Shown piece by piece: positions 1 through 11,662 of a DNA stretch of 64,000 bases. The position numbers and the translations under genes were made by a program. The notes below the pieces were generated by a model. The model had not been told where the DNA came from. It worked only from the letters and a program-made list of their open reading frames with translations, and searched no databases. The DNA comes from Isoetes taiwanensis (taxonomy: Eukaryota > Streptophyta > Lycopodiopsida > Isoetales > Isoetaceae). Position 1 is the first letter of the stretch; each line of letters starts with the position of its first letter. The stretch covers positions 933,524 to 997,523 of the forward strand of contig JAJEKV010000095.1 in assembly GCA_021234155.1 (NCBI GenBank). Direction: 5' to 3'.

Positions 1-1
1 A

Positions 2-616
2 TCTGCATTTTCTAGTGTTATTCATGCGGATTCTGAAGCAAACAATGACTTTCGGGGTTCGGAAGAAGGAGAAACAGAAGCAAATAATGATTTGGGCGGG
101 CTAGAAGAAGGAGAAACAGAAGCAGGAGTTCAGGTTGAAGCCGGCCCTTCTTCGGAAGAAGGCCTAGCGTTCCCACTAGGAAGAGTGAAGAGAATAATCA
201 AGCTAGATGAGGATATTAAGCTGGTTTCTGGTGAAGGAATGCGTGCAATAACTGGAGCAACAAAGGCATTTCTTGAATGTTTAGTAGAGGCTGCATTTGA
301 TGTGATGGTAAGAAATAAACATAAAAGCATTAGAAGGGCAGATGTTGAGCAAGCAGTGAAGAACAAAAGTAGGTTTCATGAATTTATTGGAGATTCACTT
401 GCCTGTGCCAAACCTGTGATGGAGAGTGATAGCGATGATAATGAAGATGAGGCTGGAAATGATGAAGATGAGGAGTCTGGCAAGAGTAGAAAAGTGGCAA
501 AGAAACAGGTCCTCCCTCCTCCTCCTCCAGGAAGTCGATGCATTACAGATTTCTTTGGCAACTCGAAGAATGCTGGAGATCAACACATTGCTGAAGCAGA
601 TGTGACAATGGCCTAG
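2..616 (+). CDS. Histone-fold subunit, DPB3/POLE4/NF-YC13-like (5' partial)
   Basis: The frame is open from base 2, so the true start lies upstream or in an earlier exon; the first in-window Met would be internal. It opens with two diverged copies of an acidic repeat (EANND followed by a Gly-rich stretch and EEGETEA). Next is a histone fold of the CBF/NF-Y/archaeal-histone type, from FPLGRVKRIIKLD through the helix SGEGMRAITGATKAFLECL to RADVEQAV. An acidic Asp/Glu run and a PPPPPG segment follow, then a C-terminal ITDFFG motif. This order (fold, Pro patch, DDFF/TDFF tail) matches plant NF-YC13-type proteins related to the small histone-fold subunits of DNA polymerase epsilon and CHRAC. Expected role: nuclear, pairing with an NF-YB/DPB4-type partner in replication or chromatin assembly. 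I am sure of the fold, less sure of the exact orthologue. The stop is TAG at 614-616. Confidence 0.85.
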   Translation, partial: SAFSSVIHADSEANNDFRGSEEGETEANNDLGGLEEGETEAGVQVEAGPSSEEGLAFPLGRVKRIIKLDEDIKLVSGEGMRAITGATKAFLECLVEAAFDVMVRNKHKSIRRADVEQAVKNKSRFHEFIGDSLACAKPVMESDSDDNEDEAGNDEDEESGKSRKVAKKQVLPPPPPGSRCITDFFGNSKNAGDQHIAEADVTMA

Positions 617-1660
617 ATTGAACTCTTTCCAGGTTTTTATATTTTCTTTGTCACTGCGTGTTTCAGATCTGCAATATTGCATAGACATTACTATCAGGTT
701 TTCTACGTTTATGCATTTAACCGAAGATAATGTTGCTGCATTTTGTACATCCAGAATTATCCCTGTGTTTTATTGTCAGATTGAGAACCCTAATTGCCAA
801 TAGTGTCTTGTGGTTCCAGATTTACCACATTAACACTGTTTTGAGAATCTTATGAACAATGTTTCTAAGTATTTGTTTGTCTTTAAGCAGCTAAGACATC
901 TTTATATGCAAGAGCACATGCTTCTGTAAAAATCTAGATATTTAAAGAGCGCCAAGGACTTTATTGATTACTAACGGTGTCGGTCAGCTATCAAAATATT
1001 TTTTTTCTAGATATCTCAAATGGAGATAATTTTGTTTTATTTGGAAAACTCAGTACATTTCACTGTCTGTCTAAGAAGACAGCTTGCTTTCAAGTTCCAA
1101 GCCAAAGTATGAGATGGAAGTCTATCCATAGAGATGATTGACAATCCGTTGATTTTTGTGAATAACCTCTGTCAAAGTTCTTTTGTCTAAAGACAGTTCA
1201 ATTTGTCAAATCAACAATGCAAAAACAAGAATTTAAGATCCTCTTCGTTTTAATGGAGGCTTGTTTTATGCCATTTCTCAGGTTTTACCATATATACAAG
1301 GGATAATAAAAATAGTTCTTCTCATGAAAGTGTTGATACTTACTGCAATCAGTAGTTTCTGCCAATCACAATAGAACAAAGAGATGGTAATTTTGAGAAC
1401 TGTGGCTCAGCTATCTGTCAAATTAGGAAGTGCAGATTTGGTAAATACCTGTGTGTCTTATTAAGCTGGCAGGTTGTTCAAGTTGCAATTCGTTTGTTAC
1501 CTTTTTGATTAATCCTAAAGGAGTCACGAGAACTGGTGACCACCATGGGTTCCATATTTAACGAAATGTGGTGGTTGTAGTATTGGCAATGTGGCCAGAT
1601 GGCTTTCAAGAAGGGGCTTAGATTAGATGTACAATCTAGTGGCTATATCCCCCAACCCAA
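617..1660. other. 3' flank of histone-fold gene, no gene seen
   Basis: AT-rich sequence with no convincing coding frame, domain or repeat. The first few hundred bases are presumably the 3' UTR of the preceding gene, but no clear polyadenylation signal decides its end. Confidence 0.5.
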
Positions 1661-1662
1661 GT

Positions 1663-2060
1663 GAAACATGGTTTTCCGACTAAATGGAATGTGACGAGGA
1701 ATGACATAATATTTGGTGCCAGAATAAATGAGATAAGATTTTTCCCAGTAATGGGGCCAAAATGCACCTTTTTGGATGCCTGGCTAGTAGATATATGCTC
1801 TAGTGGGTACGATATATAAGCCAAATTGGTGGGTTTCTCGTTTACGAGATGAAAGGTCAATAACAGATTACTTGATGCAGCACAGAATAATGAATGAGAT
1901 AAGATTTTTCTCACTAATGGGGCCAAAAAACACCTTTTTGGATGCCTGGCTAGTGGATATAAGCTCTAGTAGGTAGGATATATACGCCAAATTGATTAGT
2001 AGATTGAAAGGGAAGAGCATGGGTTTTCCGTTTAACGAGATGAGGTAAGGCCAAATTACA
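1663..2060. repeat. Diverged tandem repeat, about 166-bp period
   Basis: The stretch around 1726-1830 (AATGAGATAAGATTTTTC, GGGGCCAAAA, CACCTTTTTGGATGCCTGGCTAGT, GCTCTAGT, CCAAATTG) recurs at about 1892-1996 with point differences. The outer parts (GGTTTTCCG ... GAGATGA) also recur at about 1670, 1840 and 2030. No protein is implied. It could be a small satellite cluster or a decayed element end. Confidence 0.7.
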
Positions 2061-3907
2061 ATCTTTTTGGTTCACCACATAGGATACGTTTTTTTTCAAA
2101 TTGCACCACAATATATGGGATTCGATGAGCTCCGCTTTGGGTATAAATAGTGCTGCTAATATAGCCATCTGTTTATCAAACAGCAGTTTATATGTCTGTT
2201 GTGAAAGGATCCAACAGATTGGATGAAACAGCAAGCAGAAGAAGGCTGGGCAAAAGGGGCCAAGTTAAGGCGGCTATTGTGGCAGAAGTTGCAGAGTCTT
2301 TTACTTGTGTTTGCAGCAGAATTAAATCTTCCATAACAGGCTATTCTTCAACAAAATCTTTAAATTCCTCAAGGTGTTCTAGTCTTTCTTCTTCCACGCC
2401 ACCCTCTTCGCCCTGGGGCTCTTTCAATTCCGTCAAGAGCCAAGATCTGGCAGGTTTAGATATCGAAGATTGAGTGCTGGATTCTTGTGTTTTTTTTGAG
2501 GTCTGCAAGCATCACCTTGACAGATTGGTTGAAACAGGGCCATGGTTTTCAGAGTATAGCAGAAATTTCTGTGTGGAAGCCAAAGACTCAAAACCGATGT
2601 CCTGGTCTTTGTTTTTGCACACATTCTCTTCCAATTGTACAGTCATAACAAATAAAAGTGCTATTGAACACAGTTTTTTGCTCGAAAGTATTTATCTTCT
2701 AGGAATAGGTCGATTAAATTAAATTATGATTGTAAACTAGGAGCTATTCTAGGTAACAAGGATTGCATTAAAGTTATTATGTGACATATTTTTCTCAACC
2801 ATCACTATGTCTCATAGCCCCGTCTTGCCATTGCCATGTGGGCATGTTGAGACAAAATGTTTTTGTCTCCATTACCTCTGGTCCATCTGAATTTGTCAAA
2901 GGCAACCTGGAAAAATGGCTAATTTTTGTTTTTGCTGCACCCTTTTGACGTGGCATTCATCTCGGCACTTGATTTTGAGATTGTATGGTTTGGATTTGTG
3001 CCACGTTTTAGAGGAGGAGGTTTTTTCTTTTTTTTTTTGGTTTGTTTTTGGGGGTGGGGGGGGGGGCTGTAAATTGAAACTGTCCGGTACAAATTCAAAA
3101 CAGTGTTCAAAAATTTCAAAGGCAACATGAGCTGGTTTTGTTTCTTCTCCGAATTTTGCTTCTGATTTTGTCTTCCTATGCTTGTCTGAAGTCAACGGTT
3201 GAAGAGTGCAATGTGAACACCTTAATTTGACCAAGTGGAAACCTACTTCTACGCTAATGTGGATGTGCCCTTAGTGTAAATGAGACTTCATGACATAGTT
3301 GTCTTAGTACTAGATTATTACATCGTAAACCATTAGAAGGCAAAATTCCTGGCTTTTTTCATGTTTGTTCAGAAACAGGTATTTTTTGTCCTGGTGGTTT
3401 CTGGCGGCACCGCTTACAACATTGCCATAGCTTCAGTTAAATTGAATTCATATTATAAACTGACAGAAAGACCTTCTCCATTTCAATCATAGCACAGATC
3501 ACTGATAGGCGAAAGCTCCTTCCAGTGTCTCGTGATGTGTGTGTGTGGGGGGGGCAAATCCACAACCAGGTTAATCGACAAAACGAGAAGGTAAATCGAC
3601 GAAGAAATTTGTTTAAATCCTAAAGTAAATAAAGGATTCAATAGTTGCATGCTATTTTCCGACCCTTCTTAAAATACTCAAATACCAAAACACTATGGTC
3701 CAGCCTTCAAATATAGACAAATTCTCAGAAAAAGGTGCACTATATATATACTATTTAATACACCTGGATGAATACGGTAATCAAATCACAAAACCCACTA
3801 TTATGATAGATATTACAATGGGAACAAAAGACCAGGAGGAGAAAGAAGCTTATTTTATATGTATCCTCTCTTCAATCCAATCCAATCCTTTTATGAAATA
3901 ATTTCAA

Positions 3908-4289
3908 TGAAATTAAATATGATGCATATGGCAGAAAAACAAGAACCTTATATATTCATACATAATTGAATAGATTATGGAATCATATATTCATGTATGA
4001 ATATGAGAATACATATCTGTCTTGAGACAGTTGCAGACTGGAAGGGCTCCCCCGTGAGTTGAATGTGTTTTAATATGGAAAATAGGACAGTTTATGTAAG
4101 CAGGTGAAAGGGCATATGAAAGGTCATGAGGGCATGTCTATTGGGAAAAGACATGGCTTATGGAAAAGGTATGATTATTGGTCATGGATCAATGAGGTGG
4201 ACAAGCCTATGTGGCTTAGGGGATGACGTGGCAATAATGTGCGTTGGAGTAGAGGCAGCGGATAACTCACGGAATCTATTCCGTTAACA
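3908..4289 (-). repeat. Copia 3' LTR, copy 1 (382 bp)
   Basis: In plus orientation it starts TGAAATTAAATATG and ends CCGTTAACA, so on the coding strand it runs TGTTAACGG ... ATTTCA with TG/CA ends. It matches the LTR at 29065-29446 over its full length. Compared with the other end of the full element it lacks about 140 bp that hold a TATA-like CTATAAATACT box. Confidence 0.9.
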
Positions 4290-5901
4290 CTCCCCCTTAG
4301 CCGATGCACAATGGGACTATCGTTTATGTTGAGGCTTTGTCTGCATAGAATAAATTTGTCTGTTGGTAGAGGTTTTGTAAGAAAATCTGCTACCGTATCT
4401 TCAGTGCGGCAATATTGAAGTTGAATCTTCTTCTCAAGAATCTTTTCTCGTACAAAGTGGTACTGGATCTCAATATGTTTTGATCTAGCATTGATTCTTG
4501 GTTGTGTTGCCATGCTGATGCAACTTGTGCTATCAGTCTTGATTAACACTGATCCTTGTGAAGGTATCAAGATGTCTTGAAGTAATCTGCAGAGCCATAT
4601 AGCTTCTTTTGTTGCTTGGAAAATAGCTATATATTCTGCTTCAACACTTGATAACCAGGAGATGGTGCTTTTTCCAAGTTGAAAACAATATCCAGTTGTG
4701 GACTTGCGAATTTCAACATCACTTGCATAAGAAGCATCACTATATCCTGTGAGTATGAGCGAACCACCTTGTAATGTAAGTCCAAAGTTAGGGGTTCCAG
4801 AAAGATAGCGAAGAATTCTAGCGCAGTGCATAGGTCCTGGATTACTCAAGAATTGACTCACAAAACTGACTGCGTGAGCAATGTCAGGTCTTGTACATAT
4901 AGCAGTATACATGAGACTGCCTACTGCACTTGCATATAGGGTGTATTCTTCATGATCTCTTCTTCTTGAGGGTTTTGAGGACACATATCTTTGGACAATT
5001 TTATATTCATATCCATTGGAGTACTTATTGGCTTACTCTTATCCATCTCAAATTTCTTCCAGAGGTCTTCAATATATTTTTGTTGATTGAGATGAATTGT
5101 CTTCTTTTTCTGATTTCTTAGGACTTGGATTCCTAAGCAGTAAGCAATTTCACTGTAATCAGTCATTTGAAATTCTTTGGCAAGGATTTGTTTACTCTCG
5201 CTCAGAAAATTCAAGTTGTTGCTTATTAATATGGCATCATTCACATACAGAGCGAGGAGCAATATATGACAGTTTCTCTTCTTGATATAGATGTTACTGT
5301 CTGCTCCCCCTTGCTCATAGCTATGTGACTTGAGAAAGGTGTCAATCCGTTGATACCATGCTCGTGGAGACTGCTTGAGGCCATATAAAGACTTATGTAA
5401 CTTGCATACTAAAGTCTCTTGTCCAGGTTGAACATAACCTTTGGGTTGTTTCATGAAGATATCTTCTTCCAAGTTACCATTGAGAAATGCAATCTTAACA
5501 TCCAATTGATGGATGTGCATATCTTGAGCAGCAGCAAGTGTGAGGAGAGTTCTGATGGATGTCATTTTGACAACATGAGAGAAGGTATCAAGGTAATCAA
5601 TCCCTTCAATTTGAGAATATCCTTTTGCTACTAATGTTGCTTTATAACGATCAATGGATCCGTCAGGTTTATATTTGCGTTTAAAGAGCCACTTACAACC
5701 AATTGCCTTACGCCCTGGTGGGAGTGGTTGCAAGGTCCGTGTTTGATTCTTCATGGGAGAGTCATATTCATAAGTCATAGCATCATGCCATTCTTTGGAA
5801 TTTGGATATGATAAAGCATCTTTAAGAGTCAATGGATCACCAACTATGGGCATAGCAAAATGCTTCTTTAGTGTTTGCATGGAAGACTTCAAAGCCTTCA
5901 A
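4290..5901 (-). pseudogene. Copia RT and RNase H, copy 1
   Basis: The RT lies at 4921-5901, with the landmarks [43 protein letters not shown] and the catalytic box ALYVNDAILISN. RNase H (4290-4984) holds GYSDASYASD, STTGYCFQLG and SSVEAEYIA and is joined to RT by a frameshift near 4930-4984. A block of 11 residues present in copy 2 (CSKKQPTISL region) is missing here. The catalytic Asp of YVDD is Asn, which should abolish polymerase activity. Function in the family: reverse transcription in virus-like particles in the cytoplasm. Confidence 0.92.
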
Positions 5902-5925
5902 AGACGGAGTACGTTTTCGACCATA

Positions 5926-7356
5926 TCAACTTGTACTTGGGGATGCCACTAGAGGAAGTGGGCTATCCATAAATTGTTGCACATGATCAGGGGCTTCATC
6001 ACTCGAGGTGATTGTTTGGGCATCTTGAACATCTTCATCTTGCATAATTTCGGGAGCAAGTTCTTCAATGTTTGTAGTTGCTGGGGCTTCCTCTGGAACT
6101 ATAACAGGAGCTTGTTGCTCTGCTTGACTAATTGTAGGATTGAGTTGCATGTTATCATCTTGAGTGAGAGGAGATATAGGAGGATAGAGGACTTGCCAAG
6201 GGCCTTGGCACCAAGATGTAGGAGATACATCTTTCAGATTCCAGAAGGTATCTTCAACAAACGTAACATCTCGGGAGATGAAAACCTTCTTGGTAAGGGG
6301 GTTGTACATACGATATGCCTTGGCAGACATACTGTAGCCAACAAAGATACGCTTGATACTATGGTCCTCCCATTTTCTTCGTTTTTGTTTAGGTACATGC
6401 ACATATCCAATACAACCAAACACTTTTAGATGGGATAATGTTGGTTGCTTACCAATCCAAGCTTCATATGGAGTTTGATCTTGCAATGCTTGTGTGGGCA
6501 ATCGATTTTGAATATAAGTAACTGTTGCTAGAGCTTCGGCCCAAAAATAATGAGGAAGTTGACTCAAATGCAACATACTTCGTGCACTTTCAGCAAGAGT
6601 GCGATTCTTTCTCTCGGCTACACCATTTTGTTGAGGAGAGTATAAATCATCAAATTTGTCAATTCCATGTTGGGCACAGAAACTTGTGAATGCCTTGGAG
6701 ATATATTCACCACCATTGTCAGATATGAGACATTTGATGGTTCTTCCAAGTTGGTTCTCAGCTAGAGCTTTGTATTCTTTGAAAGCTTCTAAAGCTGCAG
6801 ATTTCTTTTTAAGAAAATACACAGTGGTGTATCTAGAGTGATCATCAATAAATGTGATGAAATATTTACAACCATTATTAGAAAGTATTTCGGACTCACC
6901 AATGTCAGTGTGGACCAAGTCAAGTGGATGCTTGGCTCTTGAATGACTGACCTTGGGAAAGGGTAACCGATGATGCTTGCCAATTAAACATGCTTCACAT
7001 ACTGGCAAACTTGTATTTGGCTGAATATTGAAATCTCGAACCATCTTCTTGGAGTGGAGTTGCTGCAAGGCATGCAGTCCAGCATGTCCCAATCGTAAGT
7101 GCCATTGATAAACATCATTGGGAGTAGTGGTCACTGCATTGATAGAGTGTTGAGGCACATTAGAAAGTGGGAATCTATAGAGACTTCCTTCCCGTACGCC
7201 TTGAGCAAGTTTGCGTCCATGAGAATCTTGAAGTTGGCACTCATTGATGCCAAATTGGACTTTTAAGCCAACATCATAAATCTTGCTAACTGAGAGCAAG
7301 TTCTTGGTCAAGCGGAGTACATGTAATACATCATGTATTGTTTTGATCGATCCATC
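5926..7356 (-). pseudogene. Copia integrase (GAG_pre-integrase plus rve), copy 1
   Basis: The protein starts next to the MITE target duplication (MPDGSIKTIHDVLHV). It carries the zinc-binding H-H-C-C segment (WHLRLGHAGLHAL ... CEACLIGKHHR) and the catalytic triad in DLVHTDIGE, ISDNGGEYIS and QQNGVAERKNRT, followed by the conserved YEAWIGKQPTLSHLKVFGC block. A local cluster of changes at about 6643-6657 turns the segment before YSPQQNG into KFDDL, where copy 2 reads RNLTAP. The rest of the frame is open, ending in an acidic Gln/Glu-rich linker to RT. Confidence 0.92.
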
Positions 7357-7975
7357 GGGCATTTCATGGAATAATTTAAGGGCTAAATTAGCTATTTGGC
7401 GATTTTTTAGCACATTTTCAAAAAGAATTGGCTAAAGTAAATGAAAAAAAATGTGGAAAAAATTAATAATTTTAGCTTAAGTTTTTTCGGGACTGCATCA
7501 ATCCTAGAGCTCTTTAGCCAAACACGAGAAAGTAAAAGAGTCAAATTTTGTATTGTTTAGCTAAACCAGAGAAACTTTTAGAATGAATTTCGGGCTAGTT
7601 TAGCTAACATCATTCTAGTTTATAAGAAATATATGATTAGTAGTTTAGTTTCTAGCATTATAAATTAATTTGAGGCCTAGACTTGCTAGTTAGCATTATT
7701 TTAGAATGTCTTCACAAAGAAAATGACTAAAATAAGTGTAAACAATTGAAAGGAAGTATAGTAATTTGGCTTGATATTTTTCGTTGGCCACACCAGAGAA
7801 ATTTTTGGGATGATATTTGGGTTAGTTTAGCTAAACGCTATAAAGTATGATAGGAAAAATATGTAGAGTTTAGCTAAACCACAGAAAGTTTTGGGATTAA
7901 TATCAAGCAAGTTTAGCTAAAGTCATTCTGGCTAATAAGAAATATGCGATTGGTAATTTATTCTCTGGGGCATTT
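7357..7975. mobile_element. hAT-like MITE inside copia polyprotein, copy 1
   Basis: The insert is 7365-7967 (603 bp), flanked by perfect 8-bp copies of GGGCATTT at 7357-7364 and 7968-7975. Its ends, CATGGAATAATTTA and (reverse strand) CAGAGAATAAATTA, are imperfect terminal inverted repeats. An 8-bp target duplication and CA-starting inverted ends are typical of hAT transposons. It is AT-rich, non-coding and full of TTTAGCTAAA motifs. It interrupts the reading frame between the copia protease and integrase. Confidence 0.88.
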
Positions 7976-9068
7976 GCACCGAAACTTTGCCTTGTCCTTC
8001 GATCTTCGAGGGGACTATCATCTCCTAAGAGAACAGTCTGCCCAGATGGCATCTTTTGATATGTGATGAAAGAATCACGTTGTGGAGTCATATGAGCAGT
8101 ACATGCTGAATCTAAAAACCAACCACTAGAATGGGTAGTCACAGAAGAACATGAAACTTGTGAGACACATAACCTTTCTTGATGATCATTGATGATCACG
8201 TTTGCCTTGTTACGCTCTTTTGCAAGTCGAGTGTAACAATCTTTGGCATAATGGTTTGGTTTGCCACAATAATTGCATATTAATTTGCGATTCATGGGCT
8301 TCTTGTTGAATCCTTTGCTTGCATCATCCTTATTGAAGGATTGGTGATTGAAGGACGAATTGGATCGTGAATTGGGTCGAAACTTGGGCTTGCCTCCAGA
8401 GTTTGACCGCTTGTTGCTTGAGTATAAAGCAACAACCCCATCACCAGAAGTGTTCAATGACTTTCTTCTAGTTTCTTCTTGAAGAAGCATGGCTATGGTG
8501 GATTGCAGTGACATGATATTAGAGACGGCTGCGGCTGATCTGGCGCCTCCCATTGCTTGAGCCCTATAGATTGTATAAAAGTATCATAGGAAGGAGGCAA
8601 ACTTCCTAGAAGGGTCATCACTGCATCAGAATCTTGAATTGGAGAGCCAACTGCGGCAAGTTGCTCCAAAAGTGTCTTGAATTCATTGATGAATTCGGCC
8701 ATGCTTTGATTTTCCACCATTTGGAGAGATTTATAAAATCGTTTTCTTAGAAAAAGTTTGGTGCATGCATCTTGAGGTTCGTACATACCAACTAGATGTT
8801 CCCAAGCTTCTTTGGACGTTTTGGCGCTGCTGACATGAATCACCACATTGTCCTTCAGATTGAGTATGTTAGCAGCGAGTGCTCTACCATCTCGGGCCTC
8901 CCATTTGGCCTTCTCTTCTTGGGCAGTTGGTCGCGCTTCAGAACCATCAACCATCCTCCATAAATCTTTTTCTAGAAGTAGCATCTTAATTTTATGTTTC
9001 CAGTGATGGAAACCGACGCCGTCAAATCTCTCTATGAGACGATGTGTCTCGGTTAAAGTAGCAGCCAT
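7976..9068 (-). pseudogene. Copia gag and protease, copy 1
   Basis: It starts at ATG 9066-9068 (MAATLTETHRLIERF). It contains a UBN2-type gag domain (ALAANILNLKDNVVIHV ... SMAEFINEFKTLLEQL ... LLGSLPPSYDTFI), a CCHC zinc knuckle (CNYCGKPNHYAKDC) and the protease motif WFLDSACTAHMT. A frameshift near 8530 breaks gag in this copy; copy 2 is open there. The frame then runs into the MITE at 7967. Gag would form the particle and package RNA. Confidence 0.92.
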
Positions 9069-9256
9069 AATTATGATTTGATTACAAAAATCAATCGGGG
9101 GGGTAAAAAAATTCAGAGAATTTCTGTCAGCCTCAAAAATGTGCTTCTTCTGCGGTAAACGCCATTTCTTCGTGCTGCTAATCTCTGATTTACTTTGAAT
9201 ATTGCCTTCCGTATTCTTGATTCTCTACGTCGTGCGATTCACTTATTGATGCGAGA

Positions 9257-10140
9257 CCCAACAGTGTTGGCAGCTAGCTGGGGTTTTAACGATTGCAGCT
9301 TGGTATGATTCTGGTCATCTTTTGTCATGGGAGGCTTTTCAGACGAGATTTCTGTTATACAGATGGGATCGGCAAATCTGGGCTGGGGTGGCTAATTTTT
9401 TGCCATCCAATGTGCAGCAACCACAGGCCGATGTGCCTATTTGGATATGTGATGCACGTCTTAAGCCAGAAAAGTTTGTTTCTTCCACGTACAGGCTGCT
9501 TTTAGATTGTGAGCCTCTTCCCCCATCCCAGCACTGGCATCTTCAGGTTCCTCAACCACAGTGGAGAAGTGTTTGGATGTGGACATGGGATAAATTGCTC
9601 CACCCTAAAGTGTCAGCGTTGCGATGGCAAATTCTCCATAGATGTGTTCGAGTGAATGTCTTGGTTCACAAGATGAATCCTAGAGTCTCAGATCGTTGCC
9701 CTCTCTGTGGCCAACGTGTTGAAACTATTGAACACTGCTTCTTCTTGTGCGATCATCTACGGCTTGCTTGGGAGTGGTTGTTCACTCTTTTCAGTGTGTC
9801 TCTCACTAGCCAGGAGATCCTACTTGCACTTTATCCCCCTGTTTGGCCTAGCTTGCGTAAGCGGGCATTTCATCTTGCTTCTAGTTGGATTTTGTGGTCT
9901 ATCTGGCAGAGGCGACGTTTGTGGATTTTCCAAGGTGCACACATCTCTGATCAGCAGCTTCTCCATTGTGCTCAGCAGAAGATCACTAAAGTTTATCGTT
10001 GCTCATCTCTAGCTGATGATAAAAAAAGAGATAATTTGGCAGTCGTATTTACGATGTTCTTCTTATGCATAGACGGGTGTTTTTGCCTAGTTGGGTCAGC
10101 CTATCCACTAGGGTTTTATTCCTGTTTGAGATTCCATTAA
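9257..10140 (+). pseudogene. LINE fragment with zf-RVT domain
   Basis: The frame is open from about 9322 to 10140 with no good start codon, as expected for the C-terminal piece of a LINE ORF2. It carries the zf-RVT signature: WTWDKLLHPKVSALRWQILHRC, then a zinc-binding CPLC ... EHCFFLC, then LAWEWLF and WILWSIWQRRRLWIF. In the family this region follows reverse transcriptase in plant L1-type LINEs. The RT domain itself is absent. The fragment abuts the end of duplication copy 1 at 9256 and ends at the GATTCC-type repeat array. Confidence 0.85.
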
Positions 10141-10580
10141 GATTCCCATAGATTCTTAAAGATTTTATTAAGATTCCTTTAGATTCTCCTAGATTCCCAA
10201 AGATTCATTTGAGACTCCCTAAGATTCTCTAAAGATTCGCCTAGATTTTAAAAGAATACCCCAAGATTCCTCTAGATTCTCCAAGAGTCTATCAAGATTC
10301 TCCTAGATTCTTCTAGATTCTCTAAGATTCCATTAAGATTCCTCTAGGTTTTTAAAGATTTTATCAAGATTCCCCTAGATTCCCAAAGAAGCGCTTGAGA
10401 TTTTTATAGATTCTCTTGAGATTCCTCTAGTTCCAATAGATTCTACGAAGATTCCCCTAGACTCCCCAAGATTACATCAATTTTCCTCTAGGTTCTTAAA
10501 GATTTTATCAAGATTCCATTAGATTCCCTTACATTCTCAAAGATGCTCTCTTGAGATTATCATAGATCCTCTCCCCCAGG
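10141..10580. repeat. GATTCC/CTAGATTCT degenerate array, block 1
   Basis: Short units of the form AGATTCC(C)CTAGATTCT, spaced 10-25 bp, fill this stretch. Most of it is nearly identical to 12216-12650 and to part of 34760-35620, including the distinctive AAAAGAATACCCCAAGATTCC and CCCAAAGAAGCGCTTGAGAT strings. It is non-coding. It looks like the arm of the foldback element described at 12066-14210, here separated from it by a LINE fragment and a MITE. Confidence 0.85.
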
Positions 10581-11662
10581 CCTCTATGGCAAAAAGATAC
10601 ATAATTTATTGTTCAAGACGCTCAATCCAGAGCACATTCTAACTCAAAATCTTTCATGAACTCAAATAGATTCATTATGTCTTTTCTTTCTTGCCAAACA
10701 GCCTTCACATATGAGCTTAAACGATGTGCTGGTATCTCAAAAAGATCTTTTAGAGAGGTTATTTGGATATCATAGACATCACGAAAATGTGCATAAGAAG
10801 CACATCTTAGGAAAGCATGCTCCTCTGTTTCAATTTCTAGCTCTAGACATGCAGGACACAACCTCTGATTACGAGGAGTACTAGTCCACCTTCTAATCTC
10901 TATATGGAGTGTATGCGATGACAATCGTAGTTGAGAAACAAGCATCCGGTTTTTCCTATCGATATTAGATAGGAGATACTTCTATTCTTTGTATTCCTGC
11001 AAGTCATTGACATTTGTAAGATAAAACTGTTTTTTAACCTCTTTTTCTGACTCCAATATCCACATTTTCTTGACAACTATTTCAGAAACCTGCACGTGAA
11101 CTTCCATGAACTTAAGCGAGATAGGCCAAGTTGCACTACCCAGCCATCTCTCTGCCCACTATTTGACCTCCGAATACCAACCTTTAACAGTGGATTGCTC
11201 TAAAGCCAATCGAGGGTATCGATCACAATACATAGCAAGCACCCTATTGACATAGGTTATGGTCCCGCAAAGAGCTTCTACCTCAAGTGGAAGCATGCCT
11301 GCCTCTGCCAATAACATTTCATACGGTGTTTGGGGTTTTGCCCCAAATTCTATGAGCAAAACCTCTTTTGGACCTTTTCAATTTCATCCCAGCTCTTCTT
11401 TGATAAGCCTGCCCCCCAAATGAGACTACTATAAAGGATCACTGGTTTCACTTGAACACCATATAGCAATCGTCTCAACTTCCAGTGATCGAAATTATTG
11501 ACTTTACACTGATGAAGCATATTGTATAATGCCTGCATGCCTCCTGAAGCCCTCTTTTGGGCCGCCACATTCCATTTATAGTTCTGTGATACTTATACTC
11601 ACTTACTTTCTGTAAAGATATTCCCCCAACAGAGAAGATTGCAGTATCATGCCCCCCCAAAC
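10581..11662 (-). pseudogene. LINE ORF2 3' fragment, second family
   Basis: Read on the minus strand, broken frames give RT C-terminal sequence (SVGGISLQKVSEYKYH; GGMQALYNMLHQCKVNNFDHW; PVILYSSLIWGAG; PYEMLLAEAGMLPLEVEAL). Further downstream is a cysteine-rich end (LCPACLELEIETEEHAFLRC). This order (RT thumb/connection, then CCHC-like zinc site) fits a non-LTR retrotransposon unlike the one at 9257. Several frameshifts mean it is a dead fragment. It sits inside the GATTCC array. Confidence 0.75.

Larger units (their letters stand above)
2250..9256. repeat. Large direct duplication, copy 1 (about 7 kb)
   Basis: The sequence from GCAAAAGGGGCC at 2250 to ATGCGAGA at 9256 is repeated almost base for base at 14211-14797 plus 27999-34446, the second copy being interrupted by a gypsy element. 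It includes about 1.65 kb of non-coding host sequence (2250-3907, with a poly-T/poly-G tract near 3010-3066) followed by most of a copia element. The right edge cuts off the copia 5' leader, PBS and 5' LTR, so this copy was truncated by the duplication event. I see no convincing host gene in 2250-3907. Confidence 0.95.
3908..9256 (-). mobile_element. Ty1/copia retrotransposon, 5'-truncated copy 1
   Basis: Reading on the minus strand, the order is gag, protease, integrase, RT, RNase H, PPT, 3' LTR, which is diagnostic of Ty1/copia. The PPT (GGCTAAGGGGGAG, minus strand) lies at 4290-4302, directly beside the 3' LTR at 3908-4289. There is no PBS or 5' LTR because the copy ends at 9256. A hAT-like MITE splits the polyprotein at 7365-7967. 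The RT active site reads YVND instead of YVDD, so the element is defective. Confidence 0.93.

Noticed and set aside
2192-2722. Open frames around 2192-2473 and 2474-2722 that could be a small gene
   Set aside because: No domain; low-complexity Ser runs; the same sequence recurs in copy 2 as part of a duplicated non-coding block, with frame changes.
3695-3901. A 68-residue frame identical in both duplication copies (also 28852-29058)
   Set aside because: Identity follows from the recent duplication, not selection, and no family is recognised.
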